DNA of 64,000 bases. Source: Hypericum androsaemum (taxonomy: Eukaryota; Streptophyta; Magnoliopsida; Malpighiales; Hypericaceae). How positions within the stretch are numbered: the first letter of the stretch is position 1; the number at the start of each line of letters is the position of its first letter. The notes under the pieces are model-generated. The model was not told the DNA's origin. It worked only from the letters and a program-made list of their open reading frames with translations, and ran no database searches. Location of the stretch: NCBI GenBank assembly GCA_963995505.1, contig OZ023184.1, forward strand, positions 2,542,001 through 2,606,000, in the 5' to 3' direction. This document shows positions 12,071 through 23,099 of this stretch, piece by piece. The translations under genes were made by a program, and so were the position numbers.

Positions 12071-13406
12071 TTTTTGGTAAATTGATATGTGTATATAAAA
12101 AAGGGCTTAGCCCCAACCACCACTTACAGTCATCAAAAGAATATTTTAATTGTAATTAACTAATAGCAGTTAGAATTAAAATCTAACCAAGGTATTTCAA
12201 ATTACAACTAATGACTCCAAGTAGAGAAGTAAATAGTGATTGCGGACTCTTTTTAGGAATTCGCCCACGTTAGCCACTCTTGTTCGTGATGGATAATCAA
12301 GTTGATCAGCTCCTCCCTACAAACTTTTTTTCCATCGAACACAATTTTATTTCTGTGGTTCCATATACCCCATGAAATAGCACCAAAGAGCACTCGCCAA
12401 ATTTTCTTAATTGGTATATTCCATATGCAAAAAACTCGACCACTTTTGCCCAATTAGCTTGACAAAAAAAATCCAGATATGGGTTAAAAACTTGCACTGC
12501 AATAATAAGTGGTTGTCAGTTCTAGATATGGATTTACACAACGAATCTCAGGCATCTATGCTACCAGAACTGATTAAAACATCTTTTGTTTGGATTCTAC
12601 CTTGAATGGCAATCCACGTGAAGCACTCGATCTTTGTAGGGATCCCTCCAGACCATATGCTCCCCAATTCGTTGATGATAAGGTTGACAGAGATGGTATT
12701 TTTGCAGTACAACTTATGCATCTCCTTAATAGAGAAACCAGCAGCCGAGTTGGTGCTCCAACTGATAGTATCCTTCCTACCAGCCTGCAAACGAGTTGCA
12801 GCAAGCAGAGACAATAAAGCACCTACCTGCTCTTCCTCCCAAGTGAAGAAATCCCTTCTCCAGTGTAGATTCCAACTCCAAACATCAGCCATCAAACTAC
12901 GCACTCGCTAATCTTTGCATTCTGGTTCGCAGAAACAGAAAAGAGTCTTTCAAATTGATGCTTTAAAGGAGCACCAATCCATGGATCAGACCAAAATAAC
13001 AAATGTGTGCCATCTCCCACATCAACTTGTATTCCGGAAAAGAAAGCATTAATAAGGGCAGAGTCCTCAGTCATAGTAGCCACAATTTCGGCCCAAATGC
13101 CTTGATTGTTTCTAATGACATTCTTCTCCAAATTGCCGGACCAAAGAAAGTTTTGTCCCAATGAGTCACGAATACCTGCAATAATTCTGTCCCAAAAAGA
13201 ATCCATGTTTGTAACAAATCTCCAACACCATTTGATCATCATCGATTTATTCTTGATCAGCAGATCCTCAACCCCGAGACCTCCCAAAGACTTTGGCGTC
13301 GTAACAAGATCCCATTGCACCAAGGAACCACCATTCTTCTCCAAATTGCCGGACCAAAGAAAGTTTTTCATTTTTTGTTCAACCTCCTAACAAACAGTTT
13401 TGGGCA
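12069..13406 (-). mobile_element. 5'-truncated LINE (L1-type), dead
   Basis: Read on the minus strand, this is the 3' third of a LINE ORF2. It starts with WSGNLEKNGGSLVQWD and SLGGLGVEDL (end of the reverse transcriptase region), continues through FFTWEEEQVGALLSLL and the zf-RVT region (IPTKIECFTWIAIQ), and closes with NHRNKIVFDGKK and QEWLTWANS. Frameshifts and stops break it (near 12900, 12540 and 12450). A short block coding FLWSGNLEKN is duplicated inside the element (about 13120 and 13335). The poly(A) tail is the T-run after 12068. A 17-bp target-site duplication flanks it, the mark of a genuine target-primed insertion. Confidence 0.88.
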
Positions 13407-13423
13407 TCGTCAACGTGACAGTT
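13407..13423 (+). repeat. target-site duplication of LINE, right copy
   Basis: This is the right partner of 12054-12070, differing at one base (C for T at the fifth position). Confidence 0.8.
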
Positions 13424-13589
13424 GTATAGCCTGTGGTGTATTTATTTATAAAAAATTCGTTCACAAGTATATATTTTTCCGAATATTCACAAGTATGATT
13501 TTTTATAATAAATGGTTAGAATTTCATATTTCTAAAAATATATGATGGATCCTACATAATTTACTTTCCATCCTCTAAATTATTGAAAA

Positions 13590-14160
13590 ATCAACATTTA
13601 ACGTCCAACCATTTCAGTAATACCAAAAATTCTTGATGTAGTTTAATCAAATATTTTGAATTTGTACCTTAAAACAAATTGATGTTAAAATTCAATAAGA
13701 ATAGATTTGATATCCTTTGTGATTAACATCCGTCAGATGATAAGAGGGGAAAAAATAAATGGGATACACATAGATTAGATGTTCGAGAATTTGTTGCATC
13801 TATTTAATTTTCTCGGCTCAAACATCAATTTTATATTGCTATTAAGCCTGATACTAAATGGTGGTGGAATAATGTGTCCAAGTGCCCGCCGTCTAAGAGT
13901 AATAGCCATACATCTTAATTCAACGGGAGGAACCAAAGAAAGTTTTCATGCTACCCAAAAAAATTAAGACGTGAGAATACCAGATCACGAAGAACAGAGT
14001 ATGTCTTGTTTGGATTAAAAAAAACGATTGAAAATTTCAACAATTGAATCGGCAATGAAGCGTTTAAAAAAGTCAAGACACATAAATGGGAATAATAAAT
14101 AGAAAGATGGATTGCGTGAAACTTAAACTAATAATTAATAGTCAAAACCCAACTCACTTA
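13590..14160. repeat. duplicated segment, right copy (empty site)
   Basis: This is the paralogue of 10540-10807 plus 11946-11990. At about 14065-14140 it reads AAAAGTCAAGACACATAAAT, AATAATAAATAG, then ATTGCG and AATAATTAATAGTCAAA without the 1.1-kb element present in the left copy. It therefore preserves the pre-insertion state. Confidence 0.7.
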
Positions 14161-14277
14161 AAATGCATCAATATTAAAAAAATAGATTTTTTAATGAAAA
14201 TACTAGATCAATGTTATTGGATTTTCATAGAATGAATCCTCTTTTATCTATTTTGAACATAATTTTATTGTCCAATT

Positions 14278-14781
14278 TAGGGATGGCAATGGGCAGAATC
14301 CGGGTAGGATCCATAAGACCTAGATCATTACCCTCTTTTTGAATAGTGGACCCAGATCCTTACCCTTGTCTTCTTTAAAAATAATAATTTGGGCATGATC
14401 TGGGTCCAAAAAATCGGGCAGGATGAGGACGACCCGTCTATCTTTTGATAGTTTTCAAATAGTAATGTGAGATTTTCATTCATTAAACAAATCAATACAA
14501 TGAAACCAAACAAACAAATTAAAAAATTGAAGTTAGGTAAATTAAAATTGAGAATTTGATATTATGTCTAATACTTAATATACATATATATTATTTTAAT
14601 ATTAATATAAAAATTCTGGTAGGATCAGATCCTATAGATCCATATCTATGCCCTTATCTTTTTAAAATATCAGGATCCGGGCAAAATCAGGGTCTAGACC
14701 CGGTCAAAATCAACGAGTCTTGGACCCATCGGGTCTGGATCAGAGTAGACCCTCAGGATAAGGGTCTAATTGCCATCTCTA
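14278..14781. mobile_element. MITE, hAT-like ends
   Basis: The left end TAGGGATGGCAATGGG is mirrored by the right end, which reads TAGAGATGGCAATTAGACCC on the minus strand. The interior is built of GGGTC/GATCCGG-type words, and no protein is encoded. Such ends are common in plant non-autonomous hAT elements. I could not see a convincing 8-bp target duplication. Confidence 0.6.
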
Positions 14782-15019
14782 ATCACTCCAATTTCACCTT
14801 CATTACAATAACCACATCATATGTATAATTTTGTATATTTAATTATTATAATTTTACTGATATTGCCGAACTCTACATGGTTATTTTTCTCTCATTGGTT
14901 TTATTTAATGGTCACTACTAAATTAATCTCAAAAGACTTACTATTAGTGGCTACTCCGAATCAAAGACTATTAACTACTAATCTAACAACTTACTCACCC
15001 TTCGCATCATCAAGCAGAA

Positions 15020-15390
15020 CCATTCTCGGGTAAACACTTTGGTGGAGACTGACTGCAAATTAGCTCATCTCTTCTTGACATACCCTTGCCCCCAGGTGGA
15101 TTGGAAAATTGATTCTCTTGTGGTGGCTTTGCGAGAAGACTTAAGCTTACTTCCTCTTTGTAAAATTAGCCTTATCAATAGACTGCAAAATTAAGAGACA
15201 TATTGGCTTTGTAAGAATTGTAGGTTAGTACCTTTCAAAAAAAATTTGTAGGTTAGTTTCTCTTCATAGTTATTGGATTACTATCCATCCTTTAGAGCTT
15301 GATGTTCTCCTTTACTCTGACTTTCCCACTTAACTTAATATATCAATGTTCGTTTCCCCTAAAAAAACAACCTCTTGCCCAAAACAGAAT
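15020..15390 (+). mobile_element. decayed RNase H-like (RVT_3) fragment of a non-LTR element
   Basis: Translation on the plus strand gives TLVETDCKLAHLF, then VDWKIDSLVVALREDLSLL. This resembles the middle of the RNase H-like domain found in plant LINE-derived sequences. Stops follow quickly. A T-rich tail ending CCCCTAAAAAAAC near 15370 fits a LINE 3' end. The assignment rests on a short stretch. Confidence 0.4.
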
Positions 15391-16625
15391 TTATCTATTT
15401 TGCTGTTTTTTTAGCAGAAGAAAGTGTGACGTATCAACTGGTAAGATAGTTGTTGTAGCTCATCCAAGTCTCGAGTCATTAAATATAAAATCGTGTTAAA
15501 TATTTGTTAAAAAAATTTCTATTACTTTTCAAATTTATTAAAAAAATTTGTGGTGCCATAAGGCTCCTTTCCTCCGAGAAAGCAAAATTGCACCATAACG
15601 GGCTCAAAGGGTAGTTTTGGAAAGCTCTAAACATGATTCCCCAAATGAAGCCCAATTAGCAGATGGCTCGATCCAATAAGCGGGCCGAGTTTCAATTACA
15701 TCCCAACTTCTGTGATTTTTTAAATTAGATATACAATCTAAAGTGACATGAAAAATAAATTGAGAGATAATATAAGAATGACAATGAATTGGTCCGTTTA
15801 TAAGAGACCAAAAATCATTTGAAGTTGTGTTTTATGTCATCAATCTCACCAAACTTTCAAATTGGTCCGTTTCTTCCCAACAACCTTTGATAGTTTCGAC
15901 TTTAAATTTCAATTTGATCTCGTGAGAGAGAGAGAGGAGAATGATTCAGCTAATCACTCGTAAAACCTTGATGGGGCAGTCTAATCTAATTTCCCGGCCC
16001 GACGGCCCAAAACAAATAGTACCTTTGCCACGCGTTCGAAACAAGGAGAGACTGATATAGATTACGCCGAAGTCTACTCTTTTTTCCATGCGAGTTCGGA
16101 TAAAAACAGAATATCCACAAGGTTAGCAAATTTATTATTATTTTTAGATAACCTAATTACAAAAAATAGGGGTATTATATCTCCCTAAAAATACAAGGAA
16201 GGCATAATATATATATTGATCGATAATGTGAAGATCACCTAAGAGGCCAATAGGCTCGTATGCACATTGAAAGTATCTCAGAATTACCTCAGATGGACCG
16301 AGTTTGGGCAGCTAAGTTATACCTGATACATCAAGAAACAAACATCCCGAAATAAGCATCCTGAATATTAAATGTACAAGTATCAATTATTAGAACAAAT
16401 CTGTCATATTTGAATTTTTGTTTTACTTGTTCCTCATGGGTGATGTTGTTTTCTCATTATCAACTCAACTTTTTCTTAAGATCATTGTTATTTTGGTTAA
16501 TTAGATCTGAACTAGCCGATAAATTGGTTGTTCCAAATAATTTAACAATTTAAATTGATCGATTCATTTGTTTGGACTACTAGTTAATAACATTGATCAC
16601 TAGTCCAACAACTTTTCAAATTTTG
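15391..16625. other. intergenic DNA
   Basis: AT-rich sequence with no gene I can support. It ends at the target duplication of the solo LTR. Confidence 0.4.
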
Positions 16626-17499
16626 GTATGTGTTAGCGGAAAAAAAGAGATCAAAGTAATTTAGGACGGTCCGAAGTGGCCGTCACAAGGTCGGTCTAAC
16701 TATGCCAAAGCTAGGCTACGCTAAGCTACGGGCTACGGAAAAGAAAAGCTAAGCAAGATAGAAAAATTGTTGTGTGTTGTGTTGGTGATGTCTTGTCCTT
16801 CGCCCGAGCCCGCTTTACATAGAACGTCTTGACCTAGCTCCATCCCCCAAAAATATAAAATTTTCTATTAGGCCGTCTCCCATTCATCCCGGCTTAGAAT
16901 AGGAAAAACTAAACTGACTCCCCAAGGCAAGAAAATCTGTTCCGAACAAGTAGATCGCTTCCCAATCAACTCGGCCTAGATTAGGAAATACCTAGATCGA
17001 CTTCCAAATCCGAGAGATCCGGCTCCAAATAAGAATGTCAAAGCCTTGACGAGCAAGCAAACCCAATCTAAAAAGGAACATCCTAAACTTCGACCGAATA
17101 TTGAAAGATCTGGCCTTAACAAGGAAATCTCCAAGTTGTGACCAAACATCAAAGAACCCGGCTTCAAAATAGGAAGATCCTGACCGCTTTTGACCTTCTC
17201 GAACGTTTCCACCAAAATACCGCCAAACCCTAAGTTACATCAGGCCGAAGACACCTTCCAGCTATACAAAGAAGCACCCACACGGGTGTGAGCCCAATCC
17301 GTGAGCTTTCAACCTTCAATCCAGGCGAGCTTGGCTTATTTGAGCCCAAAAAGGAGGGCGAGCTCAGCGTGGGCGAGCCCGAGAAAGATGAGTCCAACAT
17401 ACCGAGGGCGAGCTCCATCGGCCCGACATCGAGGCGAGCGAGCTCCAGCAGCCCAAAAGCATAGACGAGCTCATCAAAGCGGGCAAGCTCCATTTCGAA

Positions 17500-17785
17500 G
17501 GCCCAAACCCGGCGTTCTCTAAGCCCGATGTTCTTCTCCAAACCCGGCGTTCTCCAGGCCCGATGTTCTCCTCCAAACTCAACGTTCTCCAAGCCCGATG
17601 TTCTCCAAGCCCGATGTTCTCCAAGCCCGATGTTCTCCAAGAACGAGCGTTCTCTCAAGCCCTATGTTCTCCAGGCCCGATGTTCTCCAAGAACGAGCGT
17701 TCTCTCAAGCCCGACGTTCTCTCAAGCCTGACGTTCTTTTGAGTCTGACATACGTTCTTTTGAGTCTGACATTCTTTCGAGCCCG
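17500..17785 (+). repeat. tandem array of about 16-19 bp units inside the solo LTR
   Basis: Repeated words of the type CCAAGCCCGATGTTCT, with variants CCAGGCCCGATGTTCTC and CAAGCCCGACGTTCT, fill this stretch. The array gives spurious open frames on both strands. Confidence 0.8.
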
Positions 17786-17934
17786 GCGTGGACCCAACAC
17801 TAAGACGAAGACCAAAACTGAAGACCGGCCCGATACAATCTCCTAATTATTTTTGAGCAGGATCGAACACGGGCGAGCACGGTGAATTCATGCAAGCGGG
17901 CGGACGAATAAGTAAGCGAATGATGCAAATAGGC

Positions 17935-18125
17935 GGACCATCCTCTTGGAGACCGGCCGTCCTTTTGGAGACCAATCGTCCTCCTAGAGAGCGACCGTCC
18001 TCTTGGTCTTCGTCCTCTGGGAGACCGACCGTCATCTTGGATACCGGTCGTACTCTTGAAGACCGACCATCATCTTGGTCGTCGCCCTCTTGGAGACCGA
18101 CCATCCTCTTGGAAACCGGAGGCAA
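17935..18125 (+). repeat. second tandem array inside the solo LTR
   Basis: Degenerate units around the core GGAGACCGACCGTCCTCTTG recur across about 190 bp. Translation gives repetitive peptides in several frames, so no gene is called. Confidence 0.75.
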
Positions 18126-18677
18126 TCTTGCAAGATGAAGAACCAGAATCGGTCTTGCTGCACCGGGGAGCTCGAGACATTGTTGACAATTCGAGATTAT
18201 TTTTGCACCTCAACAGTATGAAAGTGAATTGATCTCAATAACGAATCACAATTCGATCGAACTAGTAGGACAGCTAGGTTAGACAGTTTAGCCAAGTAAT
18301 ATTTCCTCCTCTGATTTACTTAAAAAATAAAAAGAAAAACATACTGCTTTTGAGATGAATCTATTCAGAAACAAGAATTTGCAAGAAAACCATAATATAA
18401 TGCGAATTGACTGACAGACAGGAAGTGACGACACTCGTGATGGTAAACTCTCTCGCCAACCAGGTACCGCCACGTACTAACCCTTACCTAGCGTCTTCAC
18501 ACGCGCACCTCTCCTCGCGTGGCAAACCCCCACACATTCCCCGGCATTTCCTCCCCCACCCTCGCCTCCCCCATCCCATCTCCTCACGAGAGAAGCAGGG
18601 AAAAAGGGCAAAATAGAGAATCGGAAGATCGGAAAGGGCTAGAAAGACGACGGCGTTTTGGGTTTAATTTGCATGCG

Positions 18678-19997
18678 ATGACGGATCACGCGACGCGAGT
18701 GAGCGTGAGCAACCTGAGAACGACGTCGCAGGTGCTGAGGCAGGCGAGATCCTCCTTCCGCTCCAACGTGTACCTTCTCCTCTCCCTGTCTTTGCTCTTA
18801 TTTACCTTCCGTGCCATCGTCGAGGACGGGGCCCACCACCTCACCTCCTTCATCGACCGCGACCCCTCCCTCAAGTCCCTCCTCTCCCGCCTCGACCTCG
18901 CCGCCGGCCAGCACCACGGCTCCCACCACCCCCTCTACAACCACGATCGCCGCCGCCGGAGGCCTTTCCTCCACCTCACTCGCGTCGGTACCCTCGACGA
19001 AGACTTCTTCTCCGGAGACGACGATCCCGCCGATCGCGTCTCCTCCGGCCCCCGCGCCCGCCCCAACGCCTCCTCCCTCGCTCTCTCCGCCGATAACGTC
19101 CTCCTGTTGCCGGAGATCGTCCGCTCCGGTCTCCAGTTCCGCCTCGACGTCCCCGTCCAGGAGGTGAATTCTTCGGAGGAGGGGGGGCAGGAGCGGGACC
19201 GGGTCGTTGACCTGCAGTTCCTGGTCAAGGGGCTGGAGCTGGGGCGGCGCGACGCGGCGGCGCTGTTCTTTTTAGTAAGTTTCCTGTCGGCCGCCTACGG
19301 ATGGGTGATTCTAGGGTTTACCGCGATGTACTCTTTGATGCTAGGGATTGTGTTCGTGGCGGTTATTAATGACTTGTTAGGGAGGTTCACTTCTGTGTTT
19401 GGGGTTGCCTTGGACGGGTCTAGATTAGGGCTTAAGCGGCTCACCGGCTTCGTCTTGATGAGGTGGGCGGTTAGGGACGCGTTGACTCAGCTCCTCGGGT
19501 TGTGGTACTTTGGCGAGATCGAGGATCAGTACTCCTTCTTCAAGCTGTTTGTGAGGTTGAAGCTGATGCCCTTTTCAATTATCTCCCCGTGGATACAGGG
19601 GTATGAGAAAGAGATTTCCGGGTTCTTGTTTGCTTGGTTCTTGACGGATACTTTCGTCGCCCTCATTTTTGCTGTCGATGCTTGGGTTACTATTGTTGAT
19701 TCGAGGAGGACAGGCCGGGAGATTGTTATGGAGGGGTGTTATTTGATTGGGACGATGATTAACCAAGCTGTGCAGATTAAGTGTTTCGAAGCTATACTAT
19801 GTGGGGCTGCTGCTAGGTGGGTTTTGACTCGGGTGTTTGGGAGGTTTTGGGCCATGGTGTTTCAGTCTGTTGTGGAGGTGTACTTTATGGTGGCGTGGTT
19901 GGTGTTCTATTTTGCTGCTAGGTGTAAGGAAGCGCATTCAGAAGGGAGGAGGTTCGGGAGACGAGAATTGGAGGGATTGGCTGATGGTCTTAGGTGA
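18678..19997 (+). CDS. uncharacterised plant multi-pass membrane protein
   Basis: A single-exon frame of 439 residues. I chose the ATG at 18678 (MTDHATRVSVSNLRTTSQ) rather than the upstream ATG at 18519, because the extra 53 residues are low-complexity leader-type sequence. A hydrophobic segment lies at about residues 31-48 (VYLLLSLSLLLFTF). A charged, Arg/His-rich loop then reaches about residue 195. Further hydrophobic segments lie at about 205-245 and 305-345 and near the C-terminus (VVEVYFMVAWLVFYFAA). The N-terminal half uses GC-rich codons. I recognise it only as a conserved plant transmembrane protein and give no function. A solo LTR lies upstream and a palindromic element about 580 bp downstream, possibly within its 3' region. 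Confidence 0.88.
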   Translation: MTDHATRVSVSNLRTTSQVLRQARSSFRSNVYLLLSLSLLLFTFRAIVEDGAHHLTSFIDRDPSLKSLLSRLDLAAGQHHGSHHPLYNHDRRRRRPFLHLTRVGTLDEDFFSGDDDPADRVSSGPRARPNASSLALSADNVLLLPEIVRSGLQFRLDVPVQEVNSSEEGGQERDRVVDLQFLVKGLELGRRDAAALFFLVSFLSAAYGWVILGFTAMYSLMLGIVFVAVINDLLGRFTSVFGVALDGSRLGLKRLTGFVLMRWAVRDALTQLLGLWYFGEIEDQYSFFKLFVRLKLMPFSIISPWIQGYEKEISGFLFAWFLTDTFVALIFAVDAWVTIVDSRRTGREIVMEGCYLIGTMINQAVQIKCFEAILCGAAARWVLTRVFGRFWAMVFQSVVEVYFMVAWLVFYFAARCKEAHSEGRRFGRRELEGLADGLR

Positions 19998-20578
19998 TGG
20001 CTGGTAATCGGTGGGTTGATAGTGGCTGCTCCAAAGGTGCTTCGACTGCAATGCTGAAAATGGAAAAATCAACGATCTTTCGGTGCCTTCCATGCTCCTC
20101 GGTTCCGAAGTCCAATGAGTGACTGCTGCCATTGGCTCGTCCAGTAGCCGGTGCTGTGTTTGTAGAATGTACCTTAATCAGGAGGCAACATACTGCTTGT
20201 GTATACTTCCTACAAATGCTGAATGTGTATATTTTGTTCCATTACTGCTCTTAAGTGTCCTGCAATACCATTTTGTGCTCGCGACTATGATATTTATTGG
20301 GAGTGGTACCAATTGCCGTTGCTCTAAGCATTTCTCTATTTCCTCGCGCTGTTTCGTTTTTGAAGTTTGTTTGTACTTTGTAATGTTTCTCTTAAACCAA
20401 GCAAGACTAGAGAGAGGTGAACAAATCAGCAGCTGGTCTTTATGGTTTAACTATTGACGTGTGTCTTGTTTCTTACAGTGGAGAATTATCTTGTTTCCAG
20501 TCTGCTGTACTGCGTAGAATGTAGGTTAACTAGGACCAATTAACAGTTGACACGACGGGATAAGCTTGATCATTCTGG

Positions 20579-21710
20579 GGTTTTTTTTCCTAAGAGGGGT
20601 TGATTTCCCTGACAAACCCCTGAATGGGGTTCTCGGGGAATGTTTTCCCTGTCTGGGGTCGAGCACAAAAACGCTGAAAATTGAGCGTTTTTGTGCGCAA
20701 GAAAACGCTTGAAACTGAGCGTTTTTGGTGAAAAGCCGGCGAAAATCCGACACGCTCTGTCGCAAGAGAATCTACGCCTCGGCTCGTCCCTCGACTCGGC
20801 TTCTTCCAAAAAACGCTCCGTTTTCAGCATTTTTGTGCTGTTTTTTACGTAATAACTCTGCGTTTTTTTTAACTGACTGACTTATTTTTTTACATTCTAA
20901 TTAAATTTGAGGCCAAACGATACTTCCTAATTTAATTTGTAATAATAATTTTTTAATAATTTTTTACATCCTAAATTTTTGACTCATTAAATCTCAGATT
21001 TCATAAATTTTTTAACTTTTACATGTATAGTATATAGGGTAGTATGTGTTATTGAGCAATTAAAATCTATAATAATGGGTGCAGCTTTGCAAAAAATTGA
21101 GAACCTACTGCATAAATTTTAAAAATTTTGGTATCAAGTAGGTTCTTAATTTTTTAAGTAGGTTCTCAATTATTGAGCAATTTTTTAAGTAGGTTCTCAA
21201 TTTTTTGCAAAGTTGCACCCATTATTATAGATTTTAATTGCTCAATAACACATACTACCCTATATACTATACATGTAAAAGTTAAAAAATTTATGAAATC
21301 TGAGATTTAATGAGTCAAAAATTTAGGATGTAAAAAATTATTATTACAAATTAAATTAGGAAGTTTCGTTTGGCCTCAAATTTAATTAGAATGTAAAAAA
21401 AATAAGTCAGTCAGTTAAAAAAAATGCAGAGTTATTACGTAAAAAAATTAGCACAAAAATGCTGAAAACGGAGCGTTTTTTGGAAGAAGCCGAGTCGAGG
21501 GACGAGCCGAGGCGTAGATTCTCTTGCGACAGAGCGTGTCGGATTTTCGCCGACTTTTCACCAAAAACGCTCAGTTTCAAGCGTTTTCTTGCGCACAAAA
21601 ACGCTCAATTTTCAGCGTTTTTGTGCTCGACCCCAGACAGGGAAAACATTCCCCGAGAACCCCATTCAGGGGTTTGTCAGGGAAATCAACCCCTCTTAGG
21701 AAAAAAAACC
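20579..21710. mobile_element. large palindromic (foldback) transposable element
   Basis: The left arm, about 20579-21110, is the near-perfect reverse complement of the right arm, about 21188-21710. The spacer is about 77 bp and itself repeats an AAGTAGGTTCTCAATT word. Ends are GGTTTTTTTTCC and GGAAAAAAAACC. CATTCTGG flanks both sides directly (20571-20578 and 21711-21718), an 8-bp target duplication. No transposase is encoded; matching open frames in the two arms are mirror images. Subterminal AAAACGCT / AGCGTTTT words add smaller hairpins. An 8-bp duplication points to hAT, while arms of about 530 bp would also suit a Mutator-type foldback. Confidence 0.88.
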
Positions 21711-22602
21711 CATTCTGGGCCAAGTTGTCGATTGATGTGTATGATAGAGGTGATAACATCTATCATGCTTGATTAACAGAAATTTTGAACTGCTAACCAC
21801 ATTTGAATTGAAACAGCTTCAACTCTGGGTCACATTGGCGGCTTTGATGGATTGCGGCATTTCTGAATCGCCTTTGAATAATGGTTCGACATCAAGCCAT
21901 GACGATGGCTGTGCAGTTCTGTTCGCAGCCCGCAGGTTCATCCTTCTCTCGGTCTCGGAAAACCTTTCAGCCTTGTCATTCCTTGCCTGCCATGACTTGC
22001 TGACCAAATTCCATCACTATTCTTTTTCAGCCCTGTAAATTTATTAAGGGTGCTGTGGTAGGCGATATTATGAAACAACTGCCCTGCCATTGGTGGTCAA
22101 GGCAGTTTTCAATTAGGGACTTCCTTTCTTTCTTTTTTTGTGTGGCAGAAGCAGGTTTTGTCAGATATTTAGCAGCATGTGCTAATTGCTATGAGCTTAG
22201 AGCTCCAAGTAGAACATGAGTTGGGATTAAGAGCAACCGGTGCGATAACTGCTGTCGGTAATACTCTACTCTGGATTAGTTGCTTGCTTATGAATAATGG
22301 CAAGCTGATATGAGGATCATAGGCCAGAAGTAAATAAACAAAAGGTCACATCCTTTTGAGTTCGAGATCAATGATCGGGTTCCTTCCCTGCACACATGGT
22401 TTCTGGCATTTTAGATTCCCAGGTGCTGTGGCCTAGGGTGAGATAACAAAACTCGAAATCTCCCGGCCAAAAACGGTAGAAATTATATGTTACAATCCTA
22501 CATAGTGTACAAAAACATGTGGTGGTGGTGGTCGTATTACATATTAGCATCATTGCTGATGAATGAATCAACTTTGTTCTCCAATAATGAATCACTTGCT
22601 TC

Positions 22603-22977
22603 TCAAAGACACATAAAGCCTCTCCGATCCTGTGGAGAGCTTGCGCAACGAACGACATCTAGAAAGATGCTCTCGTCGCAAGGGATGCAGAGTTTAGAGT
22701 CTGCAGTGAAGTCGTACTCATCCTGAGCCTGATCCAGCAATGCTCTGAACAGCGGATGCTTGAGTAAGCTGATCTTGATCACGAACCTCTTATAGTTGTC
22801 GCCCACGTAAACGACAAGATGCCCCTTCGGAACATCCTTGGGAATGGATTTCTCTTCAAAGATGGAAGGCCAGAAGCCCCATTGGCAGCAGTGCTCGCAT
22901 CCCGGACAAGGTACGACTTTCCCTTCTCCCGTCTTCCTCAGTTTGTTAATGCAAGCGTTTAGGAAGTTCCTCTTCAT
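22603..22977 (-). CDS. SAUR-family auxin-responsive protein
   Basis: An intron-less frame of 124 residues from an ATG at 22977. The SAUR core is plain: KDVPKGHLVVYVGDNYKRFV, then LKHPLFRALLDQAQDEYDF (the PLFRxLLxxAxxEYGF-like motif), then LCIPCDESIF. A Cys-rich stretch (VPCPGCEHCCQWGFW) precedes the core. SAURs are small, short-lived effectors that often inhibit PP2C.D phosphatases and so raise plasma-membrane H+-ATPase activity and cell expansion. The gene is solitary here, with a TATA box about 80 bp upstream. It appears intact. Confidence 0.93.
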   Translation of the reverse strand: MKRNFLNACINKLRKTGEGKVVPCPGCEHCCQWGFWPSIFEEKSIPKDVPKGHLVVYVGDNYKRFVIKISLLKHPLFRALLDQAQDEYDFTADSKLCIPCDESIFLDVVRCASSPQDRRGFMCL

Positions 22978-23052
22978 TTTTGCAATAGAAGATATTGGCT
23001 CTTTTTAAGTGTTCTAGAATTGGTGGTAGAGGAAATTGGAAGCACGGGACAG

Positions 23053-23060
23053 TATATATA
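23053..23060 (-). promoter_or_regulatory. TATA box of the SAUR gene
   Basis: TATATATA reads the same on both strands. It lies about 76-83 bp before the SAUR start codon on the minus strand. Confidence 0.7.
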
Positions 23061-23099
23061 AGCTGGCTCTTTTGGAAGCATTAAATGGATAGGATGATG

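Larger units (their letters stand above)
16631..18215. mobile_element. solo LTR of an LTR retrotransposon
   Basis: The sequence starts TGTTAGCGG and ends CTCAACA, giving the TGTT...AACA termini of an LTR. The 5-bp GTATG occurs immediately outside both ends (16626-16630 and 18216-18220), as a retrotransposon target-site duplication. The 1585-bp interior has no gag, protease, reverse transcriptase or integrase. It contains two internal tandem arrays. This is what recombination between the two LTRs of an element leaves behind. It ends about 460 bp before the start of the membrane-protein gene at 18678, so it could influence that promoter. The length would suit a Ty3-gypsy family, but that is inference. 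Confidence 0.85.

Noticed and set aside
17230..17658. Repetitive open frames in both strands
   Set aside because: Products of the tandem arrays in the solo LTR, low-complexity in every frame.
20526..20830. Open frames repeated at 20570-20830 and 21459-21776
   Set aside because: They are the same arm of the palindromic element read on opposite strands. They mirror each other and have no known domain.
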